A stretch of 64,000 bases of DNA, taken from contig NZ_RBVY01000008.1 of assembly GCF_004000215.1 (NCBI RefSeq), positions 186,001 to 250,000 of the forward strand, given 5' to 3'. The position numbers were made by a program, and so were the translations under genes. Below the pieces are notes generated by a model. It was given only the letters and a program-made list of their open reading frames with translations, searched no databases and was not told the DNA's origin. Source of the stretch: Nitratireductor alexandrii. Its GTDB lineage: Bacteria; Pseudomonadota; Alphaproteobacteria; Rhizobiales; Rhizobiaceae. This document shows positions 40,380 through 49,674 of this stretch, one piece after another; the stretch's first letter is position 1; the number at the start of each line of letters is the position of its first letter.

Positions 40380-41241
40380 TCCGGGTCGCCCGCTGCCGGT
40401 CGTCCATGGCCTGTTTGAGGATGCGGGCGGCAATCAGCGTGAAAGGGGCGCCGCACAGCCAGTATTTGTCCGGGATTTCGACCTCCGCGACCTGGTGCGC
40501 AAAGGCGCGGAAGGCCGGATGACGAAAATTTTCCTGGGCGAGCGCGGGACTGTCGAAGCGCCGTGCGCCGGTCACGATCAGGTCGGGATCGGCGGCGATC
40601 AGGCTTTCCAGCGGCAGCCGACCGGCTCCGAAGATGCCCAGCGAAGCGGCGATGTTGTCGAGCCCGGTTTCGGCGATGACGGCGTCGGCGAGCGAGCCCG
40701 GCCCGACCGTATAGCTGTTGGAGGAATAGACGGCCACCGAGCCCTGAGCCGGCGATGCGGCCAGCGCGGCAAGCCCGGCGTTAAGATCGGCAAGCAGCAT
40801 GGCCGCCCGCTCCTGCCGGTTGAGGATCGCGCCCATGCGGGCGATGTTTTGCCGGACGTCGTCGAAACCGGTTTCCGGCGCGAACTCCTCGACGCGGAAG
40901 CCGAGCCGGCGCAGCAACGCCACCGTCGTGCGCGTCGTGTAGGTGCCGGCAATTACCAGATCCGGCCGCATCAGGAAGATTTCCTCCGCCAAGCCGTGAT
41001 TGGCGACATAGGCGCGAGCGCGTGCGGCAAGCACCGATGCGCCCGGATCGGCGGCCAGATACGAGACCGAATGGAGCTGGTCCTTGTCCGCGATCAGCAT
41101 GGCGAGCTGGTCGGTGCACAGATTCATCGACACGACGCGGGCAGGTGCGGTTTCGGCGCGCGCCAGCGCCGGCGCGCAGACCGCCAGGGCGGCGGCGCAC
41201 GCCGCCCCGAGCCATCGGCGAAGGACGCGTCGTTGCGTCAT
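40372..41241 (-). CDS. btuF: Periplasmic cobalamin-binding protein
   Basis: The 289-residue protein has a signal peptide (RRWLGAACAAALAVCAPALARA) and a Peripla_BP_2 class III binding domain with RVVSMNLCTDQLAMLIA at the start and DLVIAGTYTTRTTVALL in the middle. It carries corrinoids from BtuB to BtuCD. It is five bases downstream of btuB and overlaps btuC. Assignment as cobalamin rather than iron-siderophore binder follows from the riboswitch and btuB. Confidence 0.9.
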   Translation of the reverse strand: MTQRRVLRRWLGAACAAALAVCAPALARAETAPARVVSMNLCTDQLAMLIADKDQLHSVSYLAADPGASVLAARARAYVANHGLAEEIFLMRPDLVIAGTYTTRTTVALLRRLGFRVEEFAPETGFDDVRQNIARMGAILNRQERAAMLLADLNAGLAALAASPAQGSVAVYSSNSYTVGPGSLADAVIAETGLDNIAASLGIFGAGRLPLESLIAADPDLIVTGARRFDSPALAQENFRHPAFRAFAHQVAEVEIPDKYWLCGAPFTLIAARILKQAMDDRQRATRNE

Positions 41242-41246
41242 CGCGA

Positions 41247-43187
41247 TCAGAAACTGCCCTTGAGGCCGAAAAAGGCGACCAGGCCCTGGGTGTTGTAGCC
41301 GAGCACGTCCTCGTACTCCTCGTCGAACAGGTTTTCGATGCGGGCGAACCCCTCGACGGTCTCGTTGAAGCGGAAGCTGCCGCCGACATTGACCACCGTA
41401 TAGGGCTTCAGCCTCACACGGGAGGATGGAAAGGTCGAGAAGTCGAGATCGAGCATTTCGCCGTTGAAGACGACTTCGCCGAAGACGCGGGCACGGTTGT
41501 CGTAGAAATTATAGGCCGTGTTCAGCGATCCCGAATGCTTCGGCCGGCGCACTTCCACCAGGCGCGGCCCGCCGGCCACCGTCTGCTCGGTAGCGTCGGT
41601 ATAGGTATAGGTCGCCGTGGCCGTGAACCCGTTGAACAGATCGACCGTCGCGGCGACCTCGACGCCCTGGCGCTCGCTGCGGCCGCCGAGATTGACCGGC
41701 GTCGGCAAAGGCCCGGCATAGGAGGTGGCGATCTCGTTGGTGAGATCCTGGTTGAAATAGGTCAGGTCGACGACCAGCATGCCGCCGAAAAAGCCCTGCT
41801 CGACGCCGACATCCCAGCCGAAACTCTCTTCAGGCAACAGGCCCGGATTGCCGACGAACTGGGTCGGCAGATACCCGAACTGCTCGAAGAAGGTCGGGTT
41901 GGTGACCCCGGTGCCCAGCGAGGCGTGCAGGCGGGTGTCGGTGCCGGGAATGCGCCAGGCAGCGCTGAGGCTGTAGGTGGTGACGTCGCTGAAGGCGTCG
42001 TTGTCGTCGCGCCGCAGCGCGGCGTTCAGGGAGACCTGATCGAGGAACTCGCCGCGATATTCGCCCACGAAGGAATTGGTGTTGCGGGCAAGCTTGTTCG
42101 TCAGGTGCGACGGCAGGAAGGTTTCCCGCTCCCACTCATATCCGCCGGTGAGACGGTGGCGGGCCTCCAGCAGGCTCGGCGTGTCGAATTCCCACGTCGC
42201 CTGGTAAAGACCGTTATAGCGAGCACCGGAATTGGACGAAGTCAGCGCCCCGCCGGCAAAGTTTTCGCGGAACGTATCGCTGCCGGTAAAGCGCAGCCGC
42301 TGGGTCAGCGCGCCGTCGAAGGCGACATGGGTCGCGCCGAGCGAGCCGAACAGTTCGCGGCTCGCGACCTGGTCGTCCGTGTCGAGCACCTGGCCGTAGG
42401 TCGGGCTGCCCCAGCCATAATCCTGCGCGTCGAGGTCGCTCTTGCGGTCCACGTAACGCAGCGTGCCGTCGACGCTGAGCGCGGGCGTCAGGTCGACCGT
42501 GAAACGACCGTTCATCGTGGCGTTGCGGTCGCCGTCGCGTTCGGTCCCGTAGTCGGAGACGTTGAAACCGCCTGTGTTGCGCAACAGGCCCGACAGCGCC
42601 ACGTCGTAGTTCTCGCCGCCGCCGCGCATCGACAGGCCGCCGAGCCAGGTGCCGTCTGTGCCGGCCTCGGAGCGGATCGAGGTCGAAAATCCGTTGCGCT
42701 CGCCGCGCTTGGTGATGATGTTGATCACGCCGGCGGTGGCGTTGGAGCCCCAAAACGCGCTTTGCGGGCCGCGCAGCACCTCGATGCGCTCGATATCGTC
42801 GACCAGAAGGCTGCCGAAATCGAACTCGCCCGAGGAGGTCTCGTTCATTTCGATGCCGTCGATCATCACCAGCACGTGGTTGCCTTCCGCGCCGCGCATG
42901 CGCAGCTGCGTCAGGCCGCCATAGGCGCCGGTGCGCGACACGGCCACGCCCGGCACCATGCGCAGGGCGTCGGCGACATAGCGCACCCGGTTCTGCTGCA
43001 AGGTCTCGCCCGGGATCACCGTGTGCGCGCGGCCGGACTTTTCGGCCTCCACCGGCGTGCGCCCCTCGCTGATCAACAACCGGTCGAGCTTGGTGATTTC
43101 GGTATCGGCGTCGCCCGTGTCCTCGGCCTGCGCGGTCGTCACACCGGCAAGCGCCAACGCGCCCGCTAGGATATATTTTCTGTGCAT
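41247..43187 (-). CDS. btuB: TonB-dependent outer-membrane cobalamin receptor
   Basis: The 646-residue protein starts with a signal peptide (HRKYILAGALALAGVTTAQA), then a plug domain (VADALRMVPGVAVSRTG, LRMRGAEGNHVLVMIDGIEM, IEVLRGPQSAFWGSNATAGVINI) and a 22-stranded barrel ending in Phe. GAGGGGCAGCT before the ATG is the ribosome-binding site. A cobalamin riboswitch in its leader identifies the ligand. TonB-ExbBD genes are not in this window. A consensus TonB box was not obvious at the amino terminus. Confidence 0.94.
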   Translation of the reverse strand: MHRKYILAGALALAGVTTAQAEDTGDADTEITKLDRLLISEGRTPVEAEKSGRAHTVIPGETLQQNRVRYVADALRMVPGVAVSRTGAYGGLTQLRMRGAEGNHVLVMIDGIEMNETSSGEFDFGSLLVDDIERIEVLRGPQSAFWGSNATAGVINIITKRGERNGFSTSIRSEAGTDGTWLGGLSMRGGGENYDVALSGLLRNTGGFNVSDYGTERDGDRNATMNGRFTVDLTPALSVDGTLRYVDRKSDLDAQDYGWGSPTYGQVLDTDDQVASRELFGSLGATHVAFDGALTQRLRFTGSDTFRENFAGGALTSSNSGARYNGLYQATWEFDTPSLLEARHRLTGGYEWERETFLPSHLTNKLARNTNSFVGEYRGEFLDQVSLNAALRRDDNDAFSDVTTYSLSAAWRIPGTDTRLHASLGTGVTNPTFFEQFGYLPTQFVGNPGLLPEESFGWDVGVEQGFFGGMLVVDLTYFNQDLTNEIATSYAGPLPTPVNLGGRSERQGVEVAATVDLFNGFTATATYTYTDATEQTVAGGPRLVEVRRPKHSGSLNTAYNFYDNRARVFGEVVFNGEMLDLDFSTFPSSRVRLKPYTVVNVGGSFRFNETVEGFARIENLFDEEYEDVLGYNTQGLVAFFGLKGSF

Positions 43188-43385
43188 AGCTGCCCCTCTT
43201 GCGGCTGGTCGCGCAACCCGACAGGGCGTTGCGCGGCATGACAAAACCGCAGGCGGAGATCGGTCAGGGGCAGATTGGCAGACATAGACGTTCTCACCCC
43301 TCGGCCGTTCCCGGCTGCGGCAACACTTCATCGAATGTCACCGCAACGGACGGCCGCGCCTGAACACACCCCGTGTCCTGGCATG

Positions 43386-43566
43386 GGTGACCGGTCCTGG
43401 CAGGTCTCCTGACTTCCGTCTCGTCGCCCGGCTCCGCCTTCCCGGCCGCGAACGGCCAGTGGCATGATGGAAGCGGGCTCAACGGTTACAGTTGCGGGGG
43501 CAGCCACGGATTTGGCCGGCATGCGACCTCACCGTGTTCCCTTTTCATCCACCCGAGGGCGGAACC
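43386..43566 (-). ncRNA. Cobalamin (AdoCbl) riboswitch
   Basis: On the minus strand the RNA has the cobalamin riboswitch signatures in order: a 5' stem ending GGGAACACGGTG, CCGTGGCTGCCCCCGCAAC, then the B12 box region GCCACTGG, GGGAAGGC, and GAAGTCAGGAGACCTGCC at the 3' end. It lies about 200 bases upstream of the btuB start. Ligand binding should shut down btuB and the downstream btuFCD-DUF operon. The expression platform between 43188 and 43385 was not folded by me, so transcriptional versus translational control is open. Confidence 0.96.
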
Positions 43567-43580
43567 AGATCCGAGCGCGA

Positions 43581-43609
43581 CCCTAGAGATATCAGCAAAA
43601 GCTTGTCAA
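43581..43609 (-). promoter_or_regulatory. Probable promoter for the btu operon
   Basis: On the minus strand TTGACA (complement of 43604-43609) is a perfect -35. With a 17-base spacer the -10 would be CTAGGG (43581-43586), a weak match. Initiation near 43574 would place the start directly before the riboswitch. Confidence 0.5.
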
Positions 43610-43655
43610 GCGCATACGCGGAGAACTCCGGCGTGGTCCATCGGAAAGTTCTCGC

Positions 43656-45050
43656 TCATCGTTCCGTGCCCGAATAGGCCGGGAGGCGCGTCTCGATCGT
43701 GGCGCAGAGATCGAGCAGCACCCGCTCCCTGCCCGGCTTGCCGACAACCTGGACGCCGAGCGGAATTCCGTTCGCATCGCGCCCGATCGGCAGGGTGACC
43801 ACCGGCCATCCCAGCAAGGTAACCGGGACGGTGAAACGGGTCAGCGCGTCGAAATAGAAGAGCGGACCGGCGGCGGTGTCGAAGCGCTGTGCGTAGTCGC
43901 GCACCCCGGCCCTGTCCGAGCTCGGGGCGAGGTGCCGGAACGCGCACAGGCCGGTGACCGGCAAAGCCAGCGCGTCGAGGCCGTCAAAACGCGCGGCGGC
44001 CTCGCGCCGCGCTGCGGCCATGCGCGCCAGATTGTCGGCATGGCGCGCACCGTCCCTGCGATATCCGGCATGAACGTGGGCGAGGAAACCTGGCGAGCGC
44101 CGCGCCGGGCTCCGGTCGCGCCGCATCAGCCAGCGGATCGGCGCGGGAATCAGCGCACCGGTCTCGTAGCCCATGATCTCACCGAACAGCCGGTAGCTCT
44201 CGGGCGCAAACAGCGTCCGCATCGGGTCGGTCTCGACGGCGATGCCCGTGGCGGCGAGCCGGGTGGAAAACCCGTCCCAGACCGCGCGGGCCGCTGCCTC
44301 CATCGGCGCGGGCCCATCCGGCGTCCACAGACCGATCCGGTACGATCCCGACGTTTCTTTTCCGGCTTCGGCTCCGGCAAGACAGTCCCAGAGAAAGGCG
44401 AGATCGTCGACCCGCCGCGCGATCGGCCCTATCCGCGCGAAGTGTTGCAGGCGCTGCCCGCCGGGCAACATGCCATCGGCGGGCCACGCGCCTTCGGTCG
44501 GGGTGAGCGAGGTCACGCCGCACCATGCCGCCGGCAGGCGCAGCGAGCCGGCAAGATCGGCGCCGATATCGAGAAGGCTCATGCCGCTCGCCACCGCCGC
44601 CGCGCCGCCGCCCGAGCTGCCGCCGGCGGTGAAGCGGGGATCGTGCGGGTTGTTGGTGCGGCCGCGCCGTCGGTTGAACGTCTGGAAGTCGAGCGCGTTG
44701 GGCGGCAACGCGGTCTTGCCGGTCACCTCCGCGCCCAGCTCGACCAGCCTGGCCACGATCGTCGCGCTCGCCCGGTCCGCGCGCCGGCTGGGACGCTCGA
44801 GCCCAAATGTCCGCGGCCACCCCCCGGCCGCGATCTGGTCCTTGACCGTGACGGGCAGGCCGTTCAGCGGCCCTTTCGCCGTGCGGGGCGACTGTTCGCG
44901 ACGGGCCTCGAACGCGTTGACGACCGGTTCGACGTCTTCGCGTCGGGCGCGCAAGGCGCCATAGAGGGCTTCGCGCGTCGCTTCGTTTGCGAGCCCGGCG
45001 ACGGTCTCGCGCAAAGTACGGGTCAGGATTTCGGGTATGTCGATGGTCAT
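43656..45050 (-). CDS. Amidase-signature family hydrolase
   Basis: The 464-residue protein carries the amidase signature: catalytic Lys70 in LPVTVKD, Ser145 in FTAGGSSGG and nucleophile Ser169 in DLAGSLRLPA, a complete Ser-cis-Ser-Lys triad. Such enzymes hydrolyse amides, including GatA-related and acetamidase/indoleacetamide types; substrate cannot be inferred. ATG at 45050 is preceded by GGGGAAG; a TTG four codons upstream is possible. It follows the AraC-type regulator gene by 51 bases on the same strand. Confidence 0.88.
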   Translation of the reverse strand: MTIDIPEILTRTLRETVAGLANEATREALYGALRARREDVEPVVNAFEARREQSPRTAKGPLNGLPVTVKDQIAAGGWPRTFGLERPSRRADRASATIVARLVELGAEVTGKTALPPNALDFQTFNRRRGRTNNPHDPRFTAGGSSGGGAAAVASGMSLLDIGADLAGSLRLPAAWCGVTSLTPTEGAWPADGMLPGGQRLQHFARIGPIARRVDDLAFLWDCLAGAEAGKETSGSYRIGLWTPDGPAPMEAAARAVWDGFSTRLAATGIAVETDPMRTLFAPESYRLFGEIMGYETGALIPAPIRWLMRRDRSPARRSPGFLAHVHAGYRRDGARHADNLARMAAARREAAARFDGLDALALPVTGLCAFRHLAPSSDRAGVRDYAQRFDTAAGPLFYFDALTRFTVPVTLLGWPVVTLPIGRDANGIPLGVQVVGKPGRERVLLDLCATIETRLPAYSGTER

Positions 45051-45101
45051 GGTCTTCCCCAACGCTGCGTTCGCCCCGTTGGATAAGTCCCGCCGACCGG
45101 C

Positions 45102-46007
45102 CTAGGCTTTCCCGATCGTGCTTTTGTGGACCGGAAGGTGGATAAGCGCACTCAGCGCTGCGCCCGGCGCCTCGATCCGCGACGTCAGATAGGTTTCCAC
45201 CATCCATCCGGGCCGCAGCCTCAGGTTCAACCGGCCCAGGCCGACGCGCGCGGCGCGATGCCATGTCAGGTGCAGCGTGTTCAGCGGGCCGCGATGGGGA
45301 AAGATTGCGTAGAGCCCGGCCTCTATCCGCGTCCGCCCCTCCGCCCAGGCCAGGCCGCGCTCGGTGTCGAAAAGCGCACCGAAATGGGCGACGGCGCTCT
45401 GATCCTCGAAGGCGGCGGGACCCTGGGCATAACCGGCGGCGAAAGCCGCCTCGTCCTTGCCCAAGACGCGCGCCAGATCGTCGAACGCGGCTTGTGTCGA
45501 AGCCAGGTCGGGGAAGTAGCGCCCGTCGATCATGCCGGTCGCCCGCCGCCAGCACAGCCATTGCCCCGGCAGTTCCATCAGATCGCAGGCCAAGGCAAAC
45601 GATTGGGCCTCGACAGGTCTCAGGAAAGGCCGCGGCGGCGCGCCGCACAGGGCCGGATCGAGCCCATCCCGGCGAAAGGCATCGGGCGTGATGCCGAAAT
45701 GCGCCTTGAAGGCACGCGTCAGCGCCGCGTGGGTCTCGAACCCGCAATCGAGTGCGATGTCGAGAATGCGCGCGTCGGTTTGCGAAAGCGCGATCGCCGC
45801 GCGTTCGAGCCGCCTGCTTCGGAGATAGCCGGCAACCGTTTCGCCCGTGGCCGCCGCGAAGCGGCGCTGGAAATGATGCTCGGCCATGCCGCTATCCCGG
45901 GCAAGGTCGGCGATCCGGTGGCGGGCGCTCAGATCGCGCTCGATGACAGCGCAGGCGCGGGCGATTTTGGTGGCGTTGCGTGCGGCAGTGTCGGATGGGG
46001 CTGACAT
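45102..46007 (-). CDS. AraC-family regulator with GyrI-like ligand-binding domain
   Basis: The 301-residue protein has the two helix-turn-helix motifs at the amino terminus (residues about 15-115: IADLARDSGMAEHHFQRRF and ILDIALDCGFETHAALTRAF) and a carboxy-terminal GyrI/SOUL-type small-molecule-binding domain. This Rob/TipA-like order is typical of regulators of stress or drug response. It may control the downstream amidase. The signal is unknown. Confidence 0.88.
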   Translation of the reverse strand: MSAPSDTAARNATKIARACAVIERDLSARHRIADLARDSGMAEHHFQRRFAAATGETVAGYLRSRRLERAAIALSQTDARILDIALDCGFETHAALTRAFKAHFGITPDAFRRDGLDPALCGAPPRPFLRPVEAQSFALACDLMELPGQWLCWRRATGMIDGRYFPDLASTQAAFDDLARVLGKDEAAFAAGYAQGPAAFEDQSAVAHFGALFDTERGLAWAEGRTRIEAGLYAIFPHRGPLNTLHLTWHRAARVGLGRLNLRLRPGWMVETYLTSRIEAPGAALSALIHLPVHKSTIGKA

Positions 46008-46206
46008 TGCCCGTCATTACGGAAAAATCGTCGGTGATCAAAGCCCGCAGCTTTCCGCGCCGGGCCCGGCGTCGGCATGTGTGACAGCCGTTCGCCGAAC
46101 GCAGCGGGAAAATTTTCGAGACCGCATGCTGCCGAACATGGTCGGTTCGTGGTAGCCGTTCGCCACACGCGCGCATCATCCAGCGAAACCGAACGGGAGT
46201 TTCCCC

Positions 46207-46650
46207 ATGCAGCTCAATGTCTATCTGTCCGGTGAAATCCATACCGACTGGCGCGAGACGATCGTGTCGGCCTGCGAAGGGCTCGACATCGACTGGTACG
46301 GCCCCGTGACCGACCACAGCGCCTCCGACGATTGCGGCGTGGAGATCTTCGGCGCCGAAAGCGACAAGTTCTGGCACGACCGCAAGGGGGCGCTGCTCAA
46401 CGCCGTGCGCATCCGCACCGGCATCGAGCGCGCCGATGTGCTGGTGGTGTGTTTCGGCGAAAAATACCGGCAATGGAACGCGGCCTTCGACGCCGGCTAT
46501 GCGGCAGCGCTCGGCAAACCGATCATCGTGTTGCACCCGCCCGAATTCGACCACGCGCTGAAGGAGGTCGACGCCGCCGCCAACGCGGTCGCGCGGACCC
46601 CCGACGAAGTGGCGCGCGCGCTGCGCTACCTGATCACCGGCGCCCTATAA
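46207..46650 (+). CDS. ytoQ: YtoQ family protein
   Basis: The 147-residue protein starts MQLNVYLSGEIHTDWRETI and contains the conserved VTDHSASDDCGVEIFGAE-type segment and LGKPIIVLHPPEF. It belongs to the YtoQ family, related to nucleoside deoxyribosyltransferase-like (Toprim/TIR-like Rossmann) folds, with unproven function. It ends at TAA directly before a dispersed hairpin repeat, and converges with the LuxR-type gene. Confidence 0.88.
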   Translation: MQLNVYLSGEIHTDWRETIVSACEGLDIDWYGPVTDHSASDDCGVEIFGAESDKFWHDRKGALLNAVRIRTGIERADVLVVCFGEKYRQWNAAFDAGYAAALGKPIIVLHPPEFDHALKEVDAAANAVARTPDEVARALRYLITGAL

Positions 46651-46717
46651 GGCGTTTGCAGGCGAAGTGGCCGCCGGCCCGCCGTTTCAAATGCGTCGAA
46701 CAAGAGGGTAGAACCGG
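46651..46717. repeat. Dispersed hairpin repeat, copy A
   Basis: This 67-base segment begins GGCGTTTGCAGGCGAA and ends near GGTAGAACCG. It aligns along nearly its whole length with copy B at 56534-56602. It is located in the intergenic gap between convergent ytoQ and the LuxR-type gene, starting at the base after the ytoQ stop. Pairing in this copy is less perfect than in copy B. Similar elements are common in rhizobial genomes. Confidence 0.75.
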
Positions 46718-46779
46718 CAAAGCGGCGCGGCGGGCTCCGAACCGGCACGCGCGGGCGGGACGGCAAACGGCACGACGCC

Positions 46780-47532
46780 TCAGGCGGACGCGGCGCGGCC
46801 GGCCTGAGCCGAAAGCCGGGCAGCCAGTTCGGTCCGGTTGCGGACGCCGAAACGGTGGCGGAGATTGGCCACGTGCTCCTTCACCGTGTTTTCGGAGATC
46901 GCCATGGCGCGCGCGATCTCCTTGTTGCTGCGTCCCAGGCGCACCAGGCGCGCCACCTCGGCCGAACGGGGCGGCAGGGCGGCTTCGGCACAGCCGCCCG
47001 ACGGCGCGTGCGCGACGAACCCGCTTTCGGCGATCCGGTCCAGCGCCATCGAACTCGCGCGGCAGATGATGTCCATGCGCGCGCGAACGAGTTCGTCGGA
47101 GCGGCCGCCGTGACCGAGACCGGCCGTATAGAGGATCCCCGCCAGCGCGCCGTCGAGACATAGCGGGCCGCAGAGATTGCCGTCGTAACCCCAGCGCCGA
47201 AGCAGCCTGAACATCTCGCTGTGGCGCCAGTCGCGGTCGCCGTAGATCGACATGCCGGTGGTGGCGACGGGCCGTTGATGCAGGCTCTCGATCAGCGGAT
47301 CGTTGGCGCCCAGCCGGTCGGTATAGTCGTCGAGCATGCCCGGATCGACGTGGTGGCTGTATTTCAGCACCGGCATCGAGCCGTCGAGCAGGTAGAACCC
47401 GAGCGTCGGCGTGCCGACGAGCCGGCTGACGGCGCGCTGGCAGGCAAGCCCGAGTTCGCTCATGGAGCCGCTGCAGGCGATCGAGGCCACGCAGTCGGCC
47501 AGCACCGCCTCCGTTACGCGCGGAGCATGCAT
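46780..47532 (-). CDS. LuxR-type transcriptional regulator with GAF-like sensor domain
   Basis: The 250-residue protein has an amino-terminal GAF-like/autoinducer-like domain (about 1-175) and a carboxy-terminal GerE helix-turn-helix (LPPRSAEVARLVRLGRSNKEIAR followed by ISENTVKEHVANLRHRFGVRNR). It is divergent from the monooxygenase cluster and the likely activator. The start at 47532 has GGGAGGA almost adjacent to the ATG; longer in-frame starts up to 47634 encode non-conserved sequence. Quorum-sensing function is not indicated, since no LuxI gene is near. Confidence 0.85.
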   Translation of the reverse strand: MHAPRVTEAVLADCVASIACSGSMSELGLACQRAVSRLVGTPTLGFYLLDGSMPVLKYSHHVDPGMLDDYTDRLGANDPLIESLHQRPVATTGMSIYGDRDWRHSEMFRLLRRWGYDGNLCGPLCLDGALAGILYTAGLGHGGRSDELVRARMDIICRASSMALDRIAESGFVAHAPSGGCAEAALPPRSAEVARLVRLGRSNKEIARAMAISENTVKEHVANLRHRFGVRNRTELAARLSAQAGRAASA

Positions 47533-47831
47533 TCCTCCCGTCCTCCCGACATCGACCTCCCCTCCGATCCGATCCGATCGCCCGAACCGCCTCTCCTGCG
47601 GCCGGTCGCGCGCAGGCTTCGACCAGTCGAACACGGGATCATATCGCGTCGCGGCGCCGGCACCTACCCCCCCGGGCGCGGGGGTTGTCGCCTTGAGCAG
47701 GCCGCCAGCATGGTTGCCACATCGGGCGCCGAGCCGACCGCGTGTACAGCGATCCGCCGGACCATCCCGACGCCAATCGCGCGGCGACGATCGGGTTTCC
47801 GCGTTACGCAGTCCACAGGGAGCGCAGATCG
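47533..47831. promoter_or_regulatory. Divergent control region of the monooxygenase cluster
   Basis: This 299-base gap separates the LuxR-type regulator and the monooxygenase gene. It holds a perfect inverted repeat ACCCCC (47666-47671)/GGGGGT (47680-47685) with an eight-base spacer, a candidate binding site for the regulator. A triple TCCGA tandem repeat (from 47563) is also present. No gene was seen. Confidence 0.45.
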
Positions 47832-49031
47832 ATGAACGTCCACCCCAAGCAACGCGACTACCTCGAACGCGTCGACGAGATCCTGCCGCTCGTGGAGGAA
47901 CGCGCCGGCGCGGCCGAGGCGCAGGGACACCTGACCGACGACGTCGTGGCCGCGATGCGCAGCTCCGGCCTCTACACGATGATGTATCCCGCCGCCGTCG
48001 GCGGCGGCGACGCGACGCTGGTCGAGATGATGCGCGTCGTCGAACGCCTGTCCCACGCCCACGCCTCGGTCGGCTGGTGCACGATGGTCAACAACATGGA
48101 AGGCATGATGATGGCGGCCTTCATCGCCGACGAAGGCATCGCCACCGTGTTCGCCAACGGGCCGGACATCACGATCGCCGGCAACGGCGTGCCGCGCGGT
48201 TTCGCGCGGCCGGTGGACGGCGGATACATGATCCGCGGCCGCTGGGCCTATGGCAGCGGCATCCATCACGCCGAATGGATCCACACGGGCTGCTTCATCA
48301 CCGACCAGGAGGGCAACATGGTGATGGGCGAGGATGGCCCGAAGATCATCATCACCCACCATCCCCGCGACACGATCAAGCTGCTCGGCAATTGGGACGT
48401 GCTCGGCCTGCGCGCCACCGGCAGCTACGACTACACCTTGCCGGACGGACAGGAGGAACTGTTCGTGCCCGCCACCATGACCTACCGTTTCGACGACACG
48501 GTACCGCTGCGCGGCGGCCCGCAATGCGGTCTGGGCCTGGCCGGGCTCAGCGCCTTCGGCCATACGAGCTGGGCGCTCGGCGTCGGCCGACGCGTCCTCG
48601 ACGAACTGGCCAAGGTGATCGTCGAGCGCACCGATCCGTTCGGCAAATCGGCCGACAGCCCGAGCTTCCGGTTCCAGTTCGCGCAGGCAGAGGCGCGCTA
48701 CCGCGCCGCACGCGCGCTGGCCTACGAGACGTGGCTCGCCATCGACGCGCGCGCCATGAAAGGCGAAGCCCAGCCGCTGGAAGCGGTGACGATGGCCAAA
48801 TTGTGCCTGCGCCACCTGCACGACGTGATCTCCGACGTCGCCACTTTCGCCCACCGCGCCGCGCGCGGCGCCTCCCTGCACGCCACCCCGATGCAGCGCG
48901 TCTATCGCGACATCCACGCCGGCACCCAACATATTCTGATGGCCGACCAGATCGTCGAGGAATGCGGGCGCGCCTTGCTCGGCTTAACCGGCGAGAACGC
49001 CGAGTGGACCGTCTTCGGCATCAAGGGATGA
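47832..49031 (+). CDS. Flavin-dependent monooxygenase, acyl-CoA dehydrogenase fold
   Basis: The 399-residue protein has the acyl-CoA dehydrogenase fold: helical amino terminus (LTDDVVAAMRSSGLYTMMYPAAVGG), SHAHASVGWCTMVNN, the flavin-site region VDGGYMIRGRWAYGSGIHHAEW, NWDVLGLRATGSYDYTLPD, and a helical carboxy-terminal domain. Composition and missing dehydrogenase catalytic Glu indicate the group D two-component monooxygenases (HsaA, HpaH C2, DszC/SfnC relatives). The enzyme would use reduced FMN and O2 to hydroxylate or oxygenate an aromatic or sulfur/nitrogen substrate. AGGGAG precedes the ATG. Substrate is unknown. Confidence 0.85.
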   Translation: MNVHPKQRDYLERVDEILPLVEERAGAAEAQGHLTDDVVAAMRSSGLYTMMYPAAVGGGDATLVEMMRVVERLSHAHASVGWCTMVNNMEGMMMAAFIADEGIATVFANGPDITIAGNGVPRGFARPVDGGYMIRGRWAYGSGIHHAEWIHTGCFITDQEGNMVMGEDGPKIIITHHPRDTIKLLGNWDVLGLRATGSYDYTLPDGQEELFVPATMTYRFDDTVPLRGGPQCGLGLAGLSAFGHTSWALGVGRRVLDELAKVIVERTDPFGKSADSPSFRFQFAQAEARYRAARALAYETWLAIDARAMKGEAQPLEAVTMAKLCLRHLHDVISDVATFAHRAARGASLHATPMQRVYRDIHAGTQHILMADQIVEECGRALLGLTGENAEWTVFGIKG

Positions 49032-49087
49032 CGCCCGACCTCGATCGCCCGCCGCATGGCCGAGAGACGTTTGCCGGGAGAAGGCCG

Positions 49088-49654
49088 ATGAATGCCGAGC
49101 CCGCCCAGCGCGCCCCGCGAATCGTCGGCTTTTGCGGCACGACCTGGCGTCCGGCCCGTGCGTGCGCTCTGGTCGAGGCCGTCGGCGGCGAATTGCGGCG
49201 CGCGCACGGCCTGCACCCGGTCGTCCACGACCTGGTCGACGCGGTGCCCGATCTGTGCTCGACCCGGCCCGAGGCGATGGGGCCGCGCGCCCGCGCGCTC
49301 CTGGCCGAGTTGCAGGCCGCCGACGGCATCATCATCGGCTGCCCGGTCTTCCAGGGCTCCTTCCCGGGCCTGTTCAAACACGTCTTCGACATGGTCGCGC
49401 CCGGTGCGTTGCGCGACCGGCCGGTGCTCTTGACGGCGGTTGGCGGCGGTATGCGCCATTCGCTGATGGTGGAGCATCAGCTTCGCCCGCTGTTCGGCTT
49501 CTTCGAGGCCCGTACCGTGCCGACCGCCGTCTATGCCTGCGCGGCAGAACTCGAGCCCGGCCGCCCGCTGCCGGTGCCGCTGACGACGCGGATCGGCATC
49601 GCCGCCGAGCAGTTCGCCAGGCAATTCGACCACCGCAGGGCTTCGGCCGCATGA
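49088..49654 (+). CDS. NAD(P)H-dependent FMN reductase (partner of monooxygenase)
   Basis: The 188-residue flavodoxin-fold protein begins PRIVGFCGTTWRPARACALVEAV and has IIGCPVFQGSFPGLFKHVFDMV, as in MsuE/SsuE-type reductases that supply free reduced FMN. Position 56 bases after the monooxygenase gene supports a two-component system. The start at ATG 49088 has AAGG before it. A longer reading frame upstream is not conserved. Confidence 0.87.
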   Translation: MNAEPAQRAPRIVGFCGTTWRPARACALVEAVGGELRRAHGLHPVVHDLVDAVPDLCSTRPEAMGPRARALLAELQAADGIIIGCPVFQGSFPGLFKHVFDMVAPGALRDRPVLLTAVGGGMRHSLMVEHQLRPLFGFFEARTVPTAVYACAAELEPGRPLPVPLTTRIGIAAEQFARQFDHRRASAA

Positions 49655-49674
49655 CAACAGGAAAACCAGCCGCC

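Noticed and set aside
47563-47578. Triple TCCGA tandem repeat as a CRISPR or regulatory array
   Set aside because: Only three five-base units without spacers; probably chance in GC-rich DNA.
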